Source: Arthrobacter russicus (GTDB lineage Bacteria; Actinomycetota; Actinomycetes; Actinomycetales; Micrococcaceae). Taken from it: a DNA stretch of 64,000 nt. Numbering within the stretch: the first letter of the stretch is position 1; each line of letters starts with the position of its first letter. The DNA is taken from positions 62,001 through 126,000 of the forward strand of contig NZ_JAVDQF010000001.1 in NCBI RefSeq assembly GCF_031454135.1. The letters run 5' to 3'. Of the stretch, positions 7,944 through 16,161 are shown one piece after another. The notes under the pieces were generated by a model. That model saw nothing but the letters and a program-made list of their open reading frames with translations, searched no databases and was not told the origin of the DNA. The position numbers and the translations under genes were made by a program.

Positions 7944-9109
7944 TGGACCGCGCGCAGTTGCTTGCCGAGCTGCTCGACGAGGAGCTGCTGCAGCGTTTCC
8001 GGTTCCGTGCGGCCGAGGCCGACCGGGAGAACCGCTTCTTCGACGAGGATCTCGCCGAACTGGCTGAGCTCGGCTATTTGGCGGCCTTCGCCCAACCGGG
8101 TGCTTCATTGCAGGCGGTGGTGCGGGCGCAGCGCCGGCTCGCCACTGCGGCGCCGGCCACCGCATTGGCAGTCAACATGCACTTGGTCTGGACCGGAGTG
8201 GCGAAGCTGCTCAAGGACCGCGGGGACGATTCCCTGCAGTTCGTGCTCGACGAGGCATCAGCCGGCGAAATCTTCGCCTTCGGGAACTCGGAAACCGGAA
8301 ACGACTCAGTGCTCTTCGACTCGACCACGGTCGCCGAACCGACCGGGCGCGGCGGCTACCGGTTCACCGGCAAAAAGATCTTCACTTCGCTCTCCCCGGC
8401 GTGGACCCGATTGGGCGTTTTCGGCAAGGATTCCTCGGGCACGGAGCCGGTGCTGGTGCACGGATTCATCGATCGCGGCCAGCCCGGATACTCGATTGCG
8501 GACGATTGGGACACGCTGGGCATGCGGGCCAGCCAGTCGAACAGCACCGTGCTCGACGGCGTCGAGATACCGGCCGCACGGATCTTCCGGGAACTCCCGG
8601 TCGGCCCCAACGCCGATCCGTTGATTTTCGCGATCTTCGCCAACTTCGAGATTCTGCTCGCCGCGGTGTATGCCGGGATCGGCGAGCGGGCGGTGACCTT
8701 GGCCGCCGAGGCTGCCAAACGCCGTCGTTCTTTGAAAAACGACGCACCCGCCGCCAGCGATCCGCTGATCCGGGCCAGAGTGGCGAAGGCCGCGATGCTC
8801 ATGGATGGCATTTACCCGCAGATCGACGTGCTGGCTGCGGAGGTTGACGGGCAAGCAGATCACGGTACGCAATGGTTCGCGAAGCTGGTGGGTTTGAAAA
8901 TCCGGAGCACCGCCGCGGCGCGCGAGGTCGTCGATTTGGCGATCCAGGTCAATGGCGGGGCAAGCTACTTCACCGGGAACGAATTGGGCCGGCTCTACCG
9001 GGACGTGCTCGCCGGGCAATTCCACCCGTCGAGCGAAGACTCGGCCCTGGGCACCATCGCCACCGCGTGGTTGGGGCCGGTACCGGACCCGGCGGGGGAG
9101 TCGGACTAG
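7943..9109 (+). CDS. acyl-CoA dehydrogenase family protein
   Basis: 388 aa flavoprotein of the acyl-CoA dehydrogenase superfamily, full length, with N-terminal helical, middle beta and C-terminal helical domains. The middle domain has GGYRFTGKKIFTSLSPAW, the family's FAD/substrate loop. The C-terminus has QVNGGASYFTGNELGRLYRD, a position equivalent to the family's 'GG.GY....ERLYRD' element. The catalytic Glu is not obvious, so it could be a DszC/flavin monooxygenase-like member and not a true beta-oxidation enzyme. The start overlaps the stop of the M20 gene, indicating co-transcription. The 3' end overlaps the convergent gene by 4 nt. Confidence 0.85.
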   Translation: MDRAQLLAELLDEELLQRFRFRAAEADRENRFFDEDLAELAELGYLAAFAQPGASLQAVVRAQRRLATAAPATALAVNMHLVWTGVAKLLKDRGDDSLQFVLDEASAGEIFAFGNSETGNDSVLFDSTTVAEPTGRGGYRFTGKKIFTSLSPAWTRLGVFGKDSSGTEPVLVHGFIDRGQPGYSIADDWDTLGMRASQSNSTVLDGVEIPAARIFRELPVGPNADPLIFAIFANFEILLAAVYAGIGERAVTLAAEAAKRRRSLKNDAPAASDPLIRARVAKAAMLMDGIYPQIDVLAAEVDGQADHGTQWFAKLVGLKIRSTAAAREVVDLAIQVNGGASYFTGNELGRLYRDVLAGQFHPSSEDSALGTIATAWLGPVPDPAGESD

Positions 9110-9363
9110 ACCGTCCGCTCGACCCGCAGGACTTTGCGCCGCAGCCAGAATTGCCGGCCGCCACCGATGTACAACCGGCTGCGTTGCAGTTCCCATTTGC
9201 CGTATTCGGCGTGCTCAACCAGGCGTTGCCGCGCTTCGTGCAACGACTCGCGCGGGCTGACCGTGAGCACCAGATACTCATACTGCCGGGCGTAATCCCG
9301 TTCCCGTCGGACTGAGGCTTCCTGGCCGCCAGATGGAGTCCGCCGGCCAAATTCTTCTCTCAT
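9106..9363 (-). CDS. DUF5703 family protein
   Basis: 85 aa. The central YEYLVLTVSPRESLHEARQ and HAEYGKWELQRSRLY segments followed by a basic WLRRKVLRV tail match the small actinobacterial DUF5703 family of unknown function. No signal or membrane segment. GGGGAG lies just upstream of ATG. It is divergent from the acidic gene at 9404 with only 40 bp between start codons, and convergent with the acyl-CoA dehydrogenase. Confidence 0.75.
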   Translation of the reverse strand: MREEFGRRTPSGGQEASVRRERDYARQYEYLVLTVSPRESLHEARQRLVEHAEYGKWELQRSRLYIGGGRQFWLRRKVLRVERTV

Positions 9364-9390
9364 GACTCCCCATTTTCATCCCATTAGGGC

Positions 9391-9396
9391 TAACGT
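9391..9396 (+). promoter_or_regulatory. -10 box (TAACGT) of a likely leaderless gene
   Basis: TAACGT ends 7 nt before ATG 9404, placing the expected transcript start at or next to the A of ATG. No ribosome site is present. Confidence 0.45.
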
Positions 9397-9403
9397 CGTC
9401 TTT

Positions 9404-9667
9404 ATGAGCATAGATCCGCGTGTCGCATTGCAGTCCCTGATCTCAGCGCTCGAGGAGCATTTGGCTGCTTCAGTGGCTCGTCGGGGTGACGATGATCCTG
9501 CCGTAGAGGCAGCTTATCTTGCCATCGCCGACGCCTTCGAGGTCTATGAAGAAGTACTTTACGATTCGTACGGCGAAGTCACGCCTCTGGTCATCTACGA
9601 GGACGATTCCGACGGTGACGACGAGTTGGACGACGAGGACGAAGACCTCGAACCGATCGAGAACTAA
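9404..9667 (+). CDS. small acidic conserved protein
   Basis: 87 aa from ATG 9404. The N-terminal two thirds look helical (ALQSLISALEEHLAAS, AYLAIADAFEVYEEVLYDSYGE). The last 25 residues are almost all Asp/Glu (YEDDSDGDDELDDEDEDLE). I recall similar short proteins in Arthrobacter genomes, sometimes labelled 'primosomal protein', but nothing here supports that role. An upstream in-frame ATG at 9362 would overlap the divergent start codon and is less likely. The acidic tail suggests a nucleic-acid mimic or a partner of a basic protein; that is speculation. The stop overlaps the convergent aldo/keto reductase by 4 nt. Confidence 0.65.
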   Translation: MSIDPRVALQSLISALEEHLAASVARRGDDDPAVEAAYLAIADAFEVYEEVLYDSYGEVTPLVIYEDDSDGDDELDDEDEDLEPIEN

Positions 9668-10590
9668 CCGGAAACTTCGTCGAGCACTGCCGAAATCTGT
9701 TCCGGCAACGGTTCCAGGCTGGCCGACAAGATCGACTGCAGTTGCGCCGGGGTCCGAGGGCCGACCACCGCGCTGGCCATCGCCGGTCGATCCAGCAACC
9801 AGCTGAGCGCGACGTCCAGAGGAGCCCGGTCCAGGCCTTTCGCCGCGGTGACCAATGCCTCGGCCACCCGGCTGCCGGGGCCGCTCAGATAGGGCTCGAC
9901 GTAGCTGGCATGTTCGCCGGCGCCCCGGGAATCGGCCGGGATCTGGCCGCGGTACTTTCCGGTGAGCACGCCTCGGCCCAACGGGCCCCAGGCCATCAGG
10001 CCGATGCCGGCGTCCTCGGCGGCCGGCACCACTTCCGCTTCGGCTGCTCGGTTGAGCAGCGAATACTCGACCTGTTCGGCGACCAAGGTGCTGCCGGAAC
10101 TCAGCGCCGCCTTGGCCAATTGCCAGCCGGCGTAATTCGAGATCCCGGCATAACGTACCCGGCCGGATTGCACCGCGTGGTCCAGCGCGCTCATGGTCTC
10201 CGCCAAGGGCACGTGCGGATCCCAGGTGTGGGCCAGCCAGAGATCGAGGTAATCGGTGCCCAGGCGGGCCAGCGAAGCGTCGAGTCCGGCGAGCAGGCCG
10301 CGGCGGGAGCAATCGACCATCCGTTTTCCGTCGCGGCGTTCGATGCCGGCTTTGGAGACCAGGACCAGATCCGCCCGGGGTACCACGTCGCCGAGCAACT
10401 CGCCGATGATCGCTTCACTGCGGCCCTCGCCGTAGCTGACCGCGGTATCGACCACGGTGCCACCGGCTGCGACGTAGGAACCCAGCAAATCCCGGCATTG
10501 GTCCTCGTCCGTGCCGCTGCCCCAGGTCATCGTGCCCAGGCTCAGAGTGGAAACTCGCAGGCCGCTGTGGCCGAGGAAACGTTGCTGCAT
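9664..10590 (-). CDS. aldo/keto reductase
   Basis: 308 aa NADPH-dependent oxidoreductase with the AKR (beta/alpha)8 barrel. Visible motifs: LGTMTWG near residue 20, the catalytic tetrad in VVDTAVSYGEGRSE (Asp, Tyr), LVLVSKAG (Lys) and LWLAHTWD (His), then GRVRYAGISNY and the C-terminal cofactor segment SAVVGPRTPAQL. Full length. Substrate unknown. Its promoter is divergent from uppP and looks leaderless (TAAACT 6 nt before ATG). Confidence 0.92.
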   Translation of the reverse strand: MQQRFLGHSGLRVSTLSLGTMTWGSGTDEDQCRDLLGSYVAAGGTVVDTAVSYGEGRSEAIIGELLGDVVPRADLVLVSKAGIERRDGKRMVDCSRRGLLAGLDASLARLGTDYLDLWLAHTWDPHVPLAETMSALDHAVQSGRVRYAGISNYAGWQLAKAALSSGSTLVAEQVEYSLLNRAAEAEVVPAAEDAGIGLMAWGPLGRGVLTGKYRGQIPADSRGAGEHASYVEPYLSGPGSRVAEALVTAAKGLDRAPLDVALSWLLDRPAMASAVVGPRTPAQLQSILSASLEPLPEQISAVLDEVSG

Positions 10591-10596
10591 GAAAGA

Positions 10597-10621
10597 AGTT
10601 TACGGGTGAATGGCATAAGGT
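10597..10621. promoter_or_regulatory. divergent leaderless promoters, aldo/keto reductase and uppP
   Basis: On the minus strand TAAACT (10597-10602) lies 6 nt before the reductase ATG. On the plus strand TAAGGT (10616-10621) lies 7 nt before the uppP GTG. Neither gene has a Shine-Dalgarno sequence in the 38-bp gap. Confidence 0.5.
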
Positions 10622-10628
10622 CAGGTAC

Positions 10629-11468
10629 GTGAATTGGTTAGAAGCAGCTTTCTTGGGACTTGTGCAGGGATTGACCGAATTCCTCCCGATTTCCTCCAGT
10701 GCCCATCTGTTCATCGTGAGCAAGCTCTTCGGCCTCGCGGACCCGGGGGCGGCGTTCACCGCCATCAGCCAGCTGGGCACCGAGGCCGCCGTCGTGGTCT
10801 TCTTCTGGAAGGACATCGTCCGGATCATCAAGAGCTGGTGGCTTTCGATCGTCGGAAAGCTGCCGCGCAATGACCCGGACGCCCGGATGGGCTGGTTGGT
10901 GATCATCGGGTCCATTCCGATCGTGGTGATCGGGATCTTCTTCCAGGACCAGATCGAAGGCGCGCTGCGCAACCTCTGGATCGTGGCGACCACCTTGATC
11001 GTCTTCGGCGTGATCCTGGCGGTGGCGGATGCGCTCGGCAAACACCAGCGCAAACTCGAGGAACTGACGGTCAAACACGGCATCTTCTACGGGCTGGCGC
11101 AGTGCTTGGCGCTGATTCCGGGCGTCTCCCGTTCCGGCGGCACGATTACCGCAGGCCTGCTGATGGGCTACACCCGGGAAGCCGCCGCGCGGTATTCCTT
11201 CCTGCTGGCCATCCCCGCGGTGCTCGGCAGCGGCTTCTACCAGCTGTTCAAAGTGTTCGTGAAAGGCGAAGGGGTCCAGGGCCCCTACGGCTTCGGCGAA
11301 ATCGTGCTGGCCACGGTGGTCGCCTTCATCGTCGGCTACATCATCATCGGTTGGTTCCTGAAGTTCATTTCGCACAACAGCTACCGGCTCTTCGTCTGGT
11401 ACCGGATCGCTTTGGGGCTCGCGGTGTACTTGCTGCTGGGCTTCGGCGTCATCCCGGCGATGAACTGA
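10629..11468 (+). CDS. uppP: undecaprenyl-diphosphatase
   Basis: 279 aa integral membrane enzyme (BacA/UppP family) that dephosphorylates undecaprenyl pyrophosphate, recycling the lipid carrier of peptidoglycan synthesis and conferring bacitracin tolerance. Diagnostic motifs: [14 protein letters not shown] at residues ~14-27 and PGVSRSGGT in the middle, both catalytic. About seven to eight hydrophobic segments; normal length. The GTG start has no ribosome site and a -10 box 7 nt upstream, so it is probably translated from a leaderless mRNA. mshC follows 54 bp downstream on the same strand. Confidence 0.95.
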   Translation: MNWLEAAFLGLVQGLTEFLPISSSAHLFIVSKLFGLADPGAAFTAISQLGTEAAVVVFFWKDIVRIIKSWWLSIVGKLPRNDPDARMGWLVIIGSIPIVVIGIFFQDQIEGALRNLWIVATTLIVFGVILAVADALGKHQRKLEELTVKHGIFYGLAQCLALIPGVSRSGGTITAGLLMGYTREAAARYSFLLAIPAVLGSGFYQLFKVFVKGEGVQGPYGFGEIVLATVVAFIVGYIIIGWFLKFISHNSYRLFVWYRIALGLAVYLLLGFGVIPAMN

Positions 11469-11522
11469 ACGCGGTCGGAACACCCCCCCGCACAAGAACC
11501 CCCGCGAAAGAAAGCTGATCCC

Positions 11523-12794
11523 GTGAAATCCTGGTCCACCCGGCCGCGACCCGAATTGCCCGGACGACTCGACGGACTGGCGCTGTTCGACACCGTCGAA
11601 GGGGCATTGCTGCCGCTGCCGACCGAAGGCGCGGCGAGCCTCTATGTTTGCGGCATCACTCCCTACGATGCGACCCATATGGGCCATGCGGCGACTTATC
11701 TGGCTTTCGACTTGTTGGGCCGGGCCTGGCGGGATGCCGGCGTCCAGGTGAGTTTCGTGCAGAACACCACTGACGTCGATGACCCGCTGTTGGAGCGGGC
11801 CGCGCGTGATGGCGTGGACTGGCGCGATCTGGCCGCGCAGCAAATCGAACTCTTCCGTAGCGATCTGACGGCCTTGAACATCATCGCGCCGGAGCATTAC
11901 ATCGGTGTGGTGGAAGCAATCGAATGGATCGTCCCGGCGGTGGAAGAACTGGTCGCCGGAGGCTTCGCCTACCGGCTCGACGGTGGGGACGTGTACTTTG
12001 ACCTGGCCGCCGCGTCTGCTGCGGAACGGGTGCCGGTAACGCAGGGTTGGTGGCTGGGGCAGATCAGCAGGCTCTCCGAAGCCCAGATGCTCGAACTCTC
12101 CGCCGAACGCGGCGGGGACCCGGAGCGGCCCGGCAAACGCCATGCCTTGGATCCCATGCTGTGGCGCGCCGAGCGCGCCGGCGAACCGTCTTGGCCGGGA
12201 GCCTCGCTGGGCCCGGGACGGCCGGGTTGGCACATCGAATGCACGGTGATTGCCAGGAAATTCCTGCCGGCGCCGTTCACCGTGCAGGGCGGTGGATCGG
12301 ATCTGGTCTTCCCGCACCACGAAATGGGCGCCGGCCATGCTTGGGCGCTGGACAGCACACCCTTGGCCCGGCGTTACGCGCACACCGGAATGGTGGGGCT
12401 GGACGGCGAGAAAATGAGCAAGTCGAAGGGCAACCTGGTGTTGGTCTCCGCGTTGCGCGCACAAGGCGTCGATCCGATGGCGATCCGGCTCGCCATGCTG
12501 GCCAATCACTACCGGACGGATTGGTCTTGGACGGAACAATTGCTGGCGGCCGCCCAAACGCGGTTGATCGCCTGGCGGCGGGCCTTGGCCACCGCGCCGG
12601 TGGGTTCCGGCACGCCGCTGCTCGCCGAATTGCGGGCTGCCCTGGCTGCGGATTTGGATGCGCCCGCGGCGTTGGCCGCCGTCGACCGCTGGGCCGATTC
12701 GGCTGCTGAACCGGACGCGCCCAAGGGCGATCCGGCGGAAGCGCAACTGGTCGCCGATGCGATCGAGTCGTTGCTCGGCGTCGTGCTTCGCTGA
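11523..12794 (+). CDS. mshC: L-cysteine:GlcN-Ins ligase (mycothiol synthesis)
   Basis: 423 aa class I tRNA-synthetase-like enzyme joining cysteine to glucosaminyl-inositol with ATP, the third step of mycothiol synthesis. It has the zinc/adenylate signature [18 protein letters not shown] (HxGH) near residue 45 and KMSKSKGN near 300. The VCGITPYD form and the shorter C-terminus separate MshC from CysS, whose motif is VCGPTVYD. The start is GTG. Mycothiol is the low-molecular-weight thiol of actinobacteria, which supports the taxonomic assignment. Confidence 0.95.
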   Translation: MKSWSTRPRPELPGRLDGLALFDTVEGALLPLPTEGAASLYVCGITPYDATHMGHAATYLAFDLLGRAWRDAGVQVSFVQNTTDVDDPLLERAARDGVDWRDLAAQQIELFRSDLTALNIIAPEHYIGVVEAIEWIVPAVEELVAGGFAYRLDGGDVYFDLAAASAAERVPVTQGWWLGQISRLSEAQMLELSAERGGDPERPGKRHALDPMLWRAERAGEPSWPGASLGPGRPGWHIECTVIARKFLPAPFTVQGGGSDLVFPHHEMGAGHAWALDSTPLARRYAHTGMVGLDGEKMSKSKGNLVLVSALRAQGVDPMAIRLAMLANHYRTDWSWTEQLLAAAQTRLIAWRRALATAPVGSGTPLLAELRAALAADLDAPAALAAVDRWADSAAEPDAPKGDPAEAQLVADAIESLLGVVLR

Positions 12795-12815
12795 GCCGGA
12801 CGGCCGCCGGAAGCG

Positions 12816-13700
12816 TCAGGGTTTTTCTTTTCCGCGCCGCCGCAGGTAGCGCTCGAACTCCCGGGCAATCGATTCTCCGGTGGCTTCCGGCAGATCTGCG
12901 GTGTCCTTGGCCTCCTCCAGCTGATGCACATACGCGGCGATCTCCGGATCTTCGGTGGCCAATTCGTTCACCCCGCGTTCCCAGGCGTCGGCTTCTTCCG
13001 CGATGTCGGCGGTTTCAAAGGGCACTTGGAGCAGTTCTTCGATCCGGTGCAGCAGCGCCAACTGGGCCTTCGGCGAAGGGGACTGGGCCACGTAGTGCGG
13101 CACCGCGGCCCAGAGCGAAAGCACCGGCAGGTCCCGTTGCTCCGCCGCCTCGGCCAGGACGCCGACAATGCCGATCGGCCCCTCGTATTGTGGCGCCTCG
13201 AGATTGAGCCGCTCCCGGAACGCGCTGTCATCGCTCGAGGAGGTCACCGGGATCGGCCGGCTGTGCGGGACGTCCGCCAACAGCGCGCCGACCAGGATCA
13301 AGCAATCCGCGCCCAGCTCATCGGCATGCTGGAGCAGCTCCGCGGTGTAAGCCCGCCACTTGTACGACGGCTCGATGCCGTGCACGAAGACCAGATCCAC
13401 CGGATGGTCCGGCAAAGCCGCGCGGCTCAGCCTGGTGGTGGGCCATTTGACCTTCCGGTTCCCGGCCGCATTTCGCCTGATCACCGGGCGGGTGAATTGG
13501 AAGTCGTAATACTCATCCGCTTCGATCCGGGCGACCTTCTGCGCGCCCCACAATTTGCTGAGATATTTGAGCGCATCGCTGGCGGCATCACCGGCGTCAT
13601 TCCAACCTTCGAATGCGGCAAGCATGACGGTGATCCGTTCCCCTTCGGGGACCGGAGGCAGCAGCTTGCCGGCTTCAGCAGCGTCATCGAATCTGTTCAC
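12816..13700 (-). CDS. PAC2 family protein
   Basis: 294 aa. The AAFEGWNDAGDAASDALKYL segment near the N-terminus, DLVFVHGIEPSYKWRAY, and LILVGALLADVPHSRP are hallmarks of the actinobacterial PAC2 family, named for similarity to eukaryotic proteasome-assembly chaperone 2. The bacterial role is not established. It is cytoplasmic, with a charged helical C-terminus (REFERYLRRRGKEKP). It lies about 5 kb from the proteasome genes but not in their operon. The start is GTG behind TAGGGT (6 nt), so a leaderless transcript is likely. Confidence 0.85.
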   Translation of the reverse strand: MNRFDDAAEAGKLLPPVPEGERITVMLAAFEGWNDAGDAASDALKYLSKLWGAQKVARIEADEYYDFQFTRPVIRRNAAGNRKVKWPTTRLSRAALPDHPVDLVFVHGIEPSYKWRAYTAELLQHADELGADCLILVGALLADVPHSRPIPVTSSSDDSAFRERLNLEAPQYEGPIGIVGVLAEAAEQRDLPVLSLWAAVPHYVAQSPSPKAQLALLHRIEELLQVPFETADIAEEADAWERGVNELATEDPEIAAYVHQLEEAKDTADLPEATGESIAREFERYLRRRGKEKP

Positions 13701-13706
13701 CTTCCC

Positions 13707-13821
13707 ACCCTACGTCGCGGTACCGGAGTGTGCCCGCCGCATACAGCTGCGACACAGCCGCCTTCGCCGAGAGCTTAGCCCGGGCCGACGGTGCGGCGCC
13801 GGGCTGCCGGGCCGCTAAAAT
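13707..13821. promoter_or_regulatory. divergent leaderless promoters, PAC2 and HAD genes
   Basis: Minus-strand TAGGGT (13707-13712) ends 6 nt before the PAC2 GTG. Plus-strand TAAAAT (13816-13821) ends 6 nt before the HAD ATG. No ribosome sites. Confidence 0.5.
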
Positions 13822-13827
13822 GGGTTC

Positions 13828-14589
13828 ATGCATTCTTCTCTCAGCAATTCCTCCGTGCCCGGGGCCGACGGAACCGCGGCCGCGCAGGGTTCCCCTGCTG
13901 AGCAACCGGTGTCCGAGAGCTGGTTGAAAGCGGTGCTTTGGGATATGGACGGGACCCTCGTGGACACCGAACCGCACTGGATCGACGCCGAGCGGGCGCT
14001 GGTCGAGGAATTCGGTGGAACGTGGCAGCACAGCCAGGCGATCGAGCTGGTCGGCCAGTCCTTGTGGCACTCCGCCGGGATCCTGCAGCAGGCTGGCGTC
14101 GCGCTGGGCAAGCGGGAAATCATCGACGAACTCACCCGGCGCGTGATCGGACGGATCCGGCTGGAACTGCCTTGGCGCCCCGGAGCCCGGGAGCTGCTCG
14201 CCGATCTGCGCAATGCCGGAGTCCGTTGCGCCCTGGTGACCATGAGCGAAGGCCCGCTGGCCGCTGAAATCCTCGCCGCCTTGCCGGACCGCAGCTTTGA
14301 ATTCATGGTGACCGGAGATCAGGTGGAGCACGGAAAGCCGCATCCGGAGCCTTATTTGCGGGCCATCGAACAGCTCCGGGAAACCGACCCGGAGCTGGCT
14401 GCGGCGCACTGCCTGGCGCTGGAAGACTCGGTGCCCGGAGTGACTTCGGCCTTGGCTGCCGGGCTGCTGACCGTGGGCATTCCGCACACCGTGCCGCTTC
14501 CGGACGATCCGGCCCGGGTCACCTGGGACACGTTGGCCGGCACCACCGCGGCCGATCTGATGGCGTTGAAGGCGACGGCCCAGACGTGA
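13828..14589 (+). CDS. HAD-superfamily phosphatase
   Basis: 253 aa. It has the HAD motifs: LWDMDGTLVDTEP (nucleophile Asp) after a ~30-residue unstructured N-terminus, VTMSEGP (motif II Thr/Ser), GKPHPEPY (motif III Lys) and ALEDSVPGVTSAL (motif IV). The alpha-helical cap after the first motif is of the beta-phosphoglucomutase/phosphoglycolate-phosphatase type. The substrate is probably a small phospho-metabolite. It is translationally coupled to the site-2 protease (GTGA overlap). Confidence 0.9.
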   Translation: MHSSLSNSSVPGADGTAAAQGSPAEQPVSESWLKAVLWDMDGTLVDTEPHWIDAERALVEEFGGTWQHSQAIELVGQSLWHSAGILQQAGVALGKREIIDELTRRVIGRIRLELPWRPGARELLADLRNAGVRCALVTMSEGPLAAEILAALPDRSFEFMVTGDQVEHGKPHPEPYLRAIEQLRETDPELAAAHCLALEDSVPGVTSALAAGLLTVGIPHTVPLPDDPARVTWDTLAGTTAADLMALKATAQT

Positions 14590-15758
14590 GCGGTCAAGAG
14601 CCACAGGCTGAATTGCGGGTACGGCGGGAAGGGATTCCGCTGGGCCGGATCGCCGGAGTCCCGATCATCCTCGCCTATTCCTGGTTTCTGATCGCGGCCT
14701 TCACCGTGCTGGTCTTCGGTCCACAGGTGAGCGAGCTTTTCCCGAGTCTGGGCATCGGCGCGTACGGTGTGGCCTTGGTATATGCCTTGTTGTTGCTGTT
14801 CTCGGTCCTGGTGCACGAACTGGCCCATGCCTTGGCAGCCCGGGTCTACCACTGGCCGACGCAGAAGATCGTGCTCAACCTCTGGGGCGGGCATACCCAA
14901 TTCGAAAACTTCACCGCGACGCCGTGGCGTTCCCTGGTCGTCGCGCTCAGCGGGCCGTTGGCCAACTTCGTGCTCGCTGGGATCGCTTACCTGGTGCTGA
15001 TGAATGTCTCAGCTCCGATCAACATCACGGCCCGCGTGATCATCCTGCTGCTGAACATCTTCGTGTGGGCGAACTTCCTGATTGGCATCTTCAACGTGCT
15101 CCCGGGCTTGCCGCTCGACGGCGGACGCCTCGTCGAGTCGATCGTCTGGCGGGTCACCGGAAGCCAGGAGAAAGGCACTGTCGCGGCCGGTTGGGCGGGC
15201 CGGGTGGTCGTGGTCCTCCTGCTGGTCGGCGTGCTCGGCGTGCCGTTGCTGACCCGCCAGCCGCTGAACATCCAGACTGCGCTGTTCAGCCTGTTCATCG
15301 CCGGATTCCTCTGGGTCGGGGCGAGCCAGGCGATCAGCGGCGCCCGGATGCGTTTGCGTCTGCCGGAGATCAGTGCCGGCAAGCTCAGTGGGCCGGCGAT
15401 CGGGATGTCCGACGAGGTGTCGGTGTCCCAAGTGCTCAATACCGTCTCGGCCAACCCGAGCGTCAGTGTGGTGCTGTGCGGACGGGACGGCCGCCCGGCC
15501 TACCTCGTGGATCCGCTGGTCTTGGCCACGGTGCCGCTGACCGCAGCTGCGTCCACGCCCGCCACTGCGGTTTCGCATGCTTTGCCGGAGGGCGGGTATG
15601 TCCCGGAGTCGGCTTCCGGCCAGGAACTCGTGCAGTACCTGGCCCAGCTTTCCGGGAGCGAATACGCGGTGATCGATCCGCGTGGACAAGTCACCGGATT
15701 GTTGCGCCAACGCGTGGTGGTAGCCGCGATCACCGGGAAATCTCTCCCTGACGCTTGA
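14586..15758 (+). CDS. site-2 protease family (M50) membrane metallopeptidase
   Basis: 390 aa multi-pass zinc protease. The active-site helix carries HELAH (VLVHELAHALAARV) and the third ligand lies in FNVLPGLPLDGGR (NxxPxxxLDG). About six hydrophobic segments occupy residues ~20-250. The C-terminal ~130 residues resemble a degenerate CBS pair (SDEVSVSQVLNTVSANPSVSVVL), as in SpoIVFB-like group III enzymes. The substrate is unknown; such proteases cut membrane regulatory proteins. The start overlaps the HAD stop. Confidence 0.9.
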   Translation: MSGQEPQAELRVRREGIPLGRIAGVPIILAYSWFLIAAFTVLVFGPQVSELFPSLGIGAYGVALVYALLLLFSVLVHELAHALAARVYHWPTQKIVLNLWGGHTQFENFTATPWRSLVVALSGPLANFVLAGIAYLVLMNVSAPINITARVIILLLNIFVWANFLIGIFNVLPGLPLDGGRLVESIVWRVTGSQEKGTVAAGWAGRVVVVLLLVGVLGVPLLTRQPLNIQTALFSLFIAGFLWVGASQAISGARMRLRLPEISAGKLSGPAIGMSDEVSVSQVLNTVSANPSVSVVLCGRDGRPAYLVDPLVLATVPLTAAASTPATAVSHALPEGGYVPESASGQELVQYLAQLSGSEYAVIDPRGQVTGLLRQRVVVAAITGKSLPDA

Positions 15759-15791
15759 GGCCGGTAAGCACCGGAAACAGCGCGGCGACGG

Positions 15792-16079
15792 TCAGGAAGC
15801 CAGCCGGGTTCCGGCGTCGGAATCATTGGCTTCGTCGGACCGGCGGATGCTAGCCCACACCGAGTCCAGCGAAAGCCCCAACACCTCGGTGATGGCCGCG
15901 ATGGTTGAAAAGGCCGGAGTGGCCACCCGCCCGGATTCGATCTTCCGGAGCGTTTCCGGCGAGACACCGGCGTCGAGCGCGGTTTCGAGCATCGACCGTT
16001 CGCCCCGGGCCCGGCGCAGGACGGCGCCCAGGCGCTGTCCTCGGGCTACTTCTTCGGCAGTGAGCGGTAATCTGACCAT
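15792..16079 (-). CDS. XRE-family HTH regulator
   Basis: 95 aa with one Cro/CI helix-turn-helix (LGAVLRRARGERSMLETALDAGVSPETLRKIESGRVATPAFSTIAAITEVLGLSL). No sensor domain is visible. It is divergent from a methionine aminopeptidase gene, a pairing common in actinobacteria. The ATG is preceded by TACAAT at 7 nt, so leaderless expression is likely. It probably binds the inverted repeat in the shared promoter region. Confidence 0.88.
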   Translation of the reverse strand: MVRLPLTAEEVARGQRLGAVLRRARGERSMLETALDAGVSPETLRKIESGRVATPAFSTIAAITEVLGLSLDSVWASIRRSDEANDSDAGTRLAS

Positions 16080-16086
16080 GGATCCA

Positions 16087-16119
16087 ATTGTAATACCGGG
16101 ATAACATGGCCGGTATAGT
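16087..16119. promoter_or_regulatory. XRE-map divergent promoters with inverted repeat
   Basis: ATACCGG (16093-16099) and CCGGTAT (16110-16116) form a 7-bp inverted repeat. On the minus strand -10 TACAAT is 16087-16092; on the plus strand -10 TATAGT is 16114-16119. Each arm abuts or overlaps a promoter box, the layout expected of an autoregulatory operator. Confidence 0.55.
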
Positions 16120-16161
16120 TATTGGCAAGATGGTCATTGGTTTAGTCGAAACGAGAACGGC

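Noticed and set aside
10638-12746. Very long open frame on the minus strand across uppP and mshC (~700 codons)
   Set aside because: Antisense to two well-defined genes; arises from GC-rich codon usage, and its translation is low-complexity with no domains. Similar long antisense frames over trmI, arc, dop, pafBC, the S9 peptidase and thrS were rejected for the same reason.
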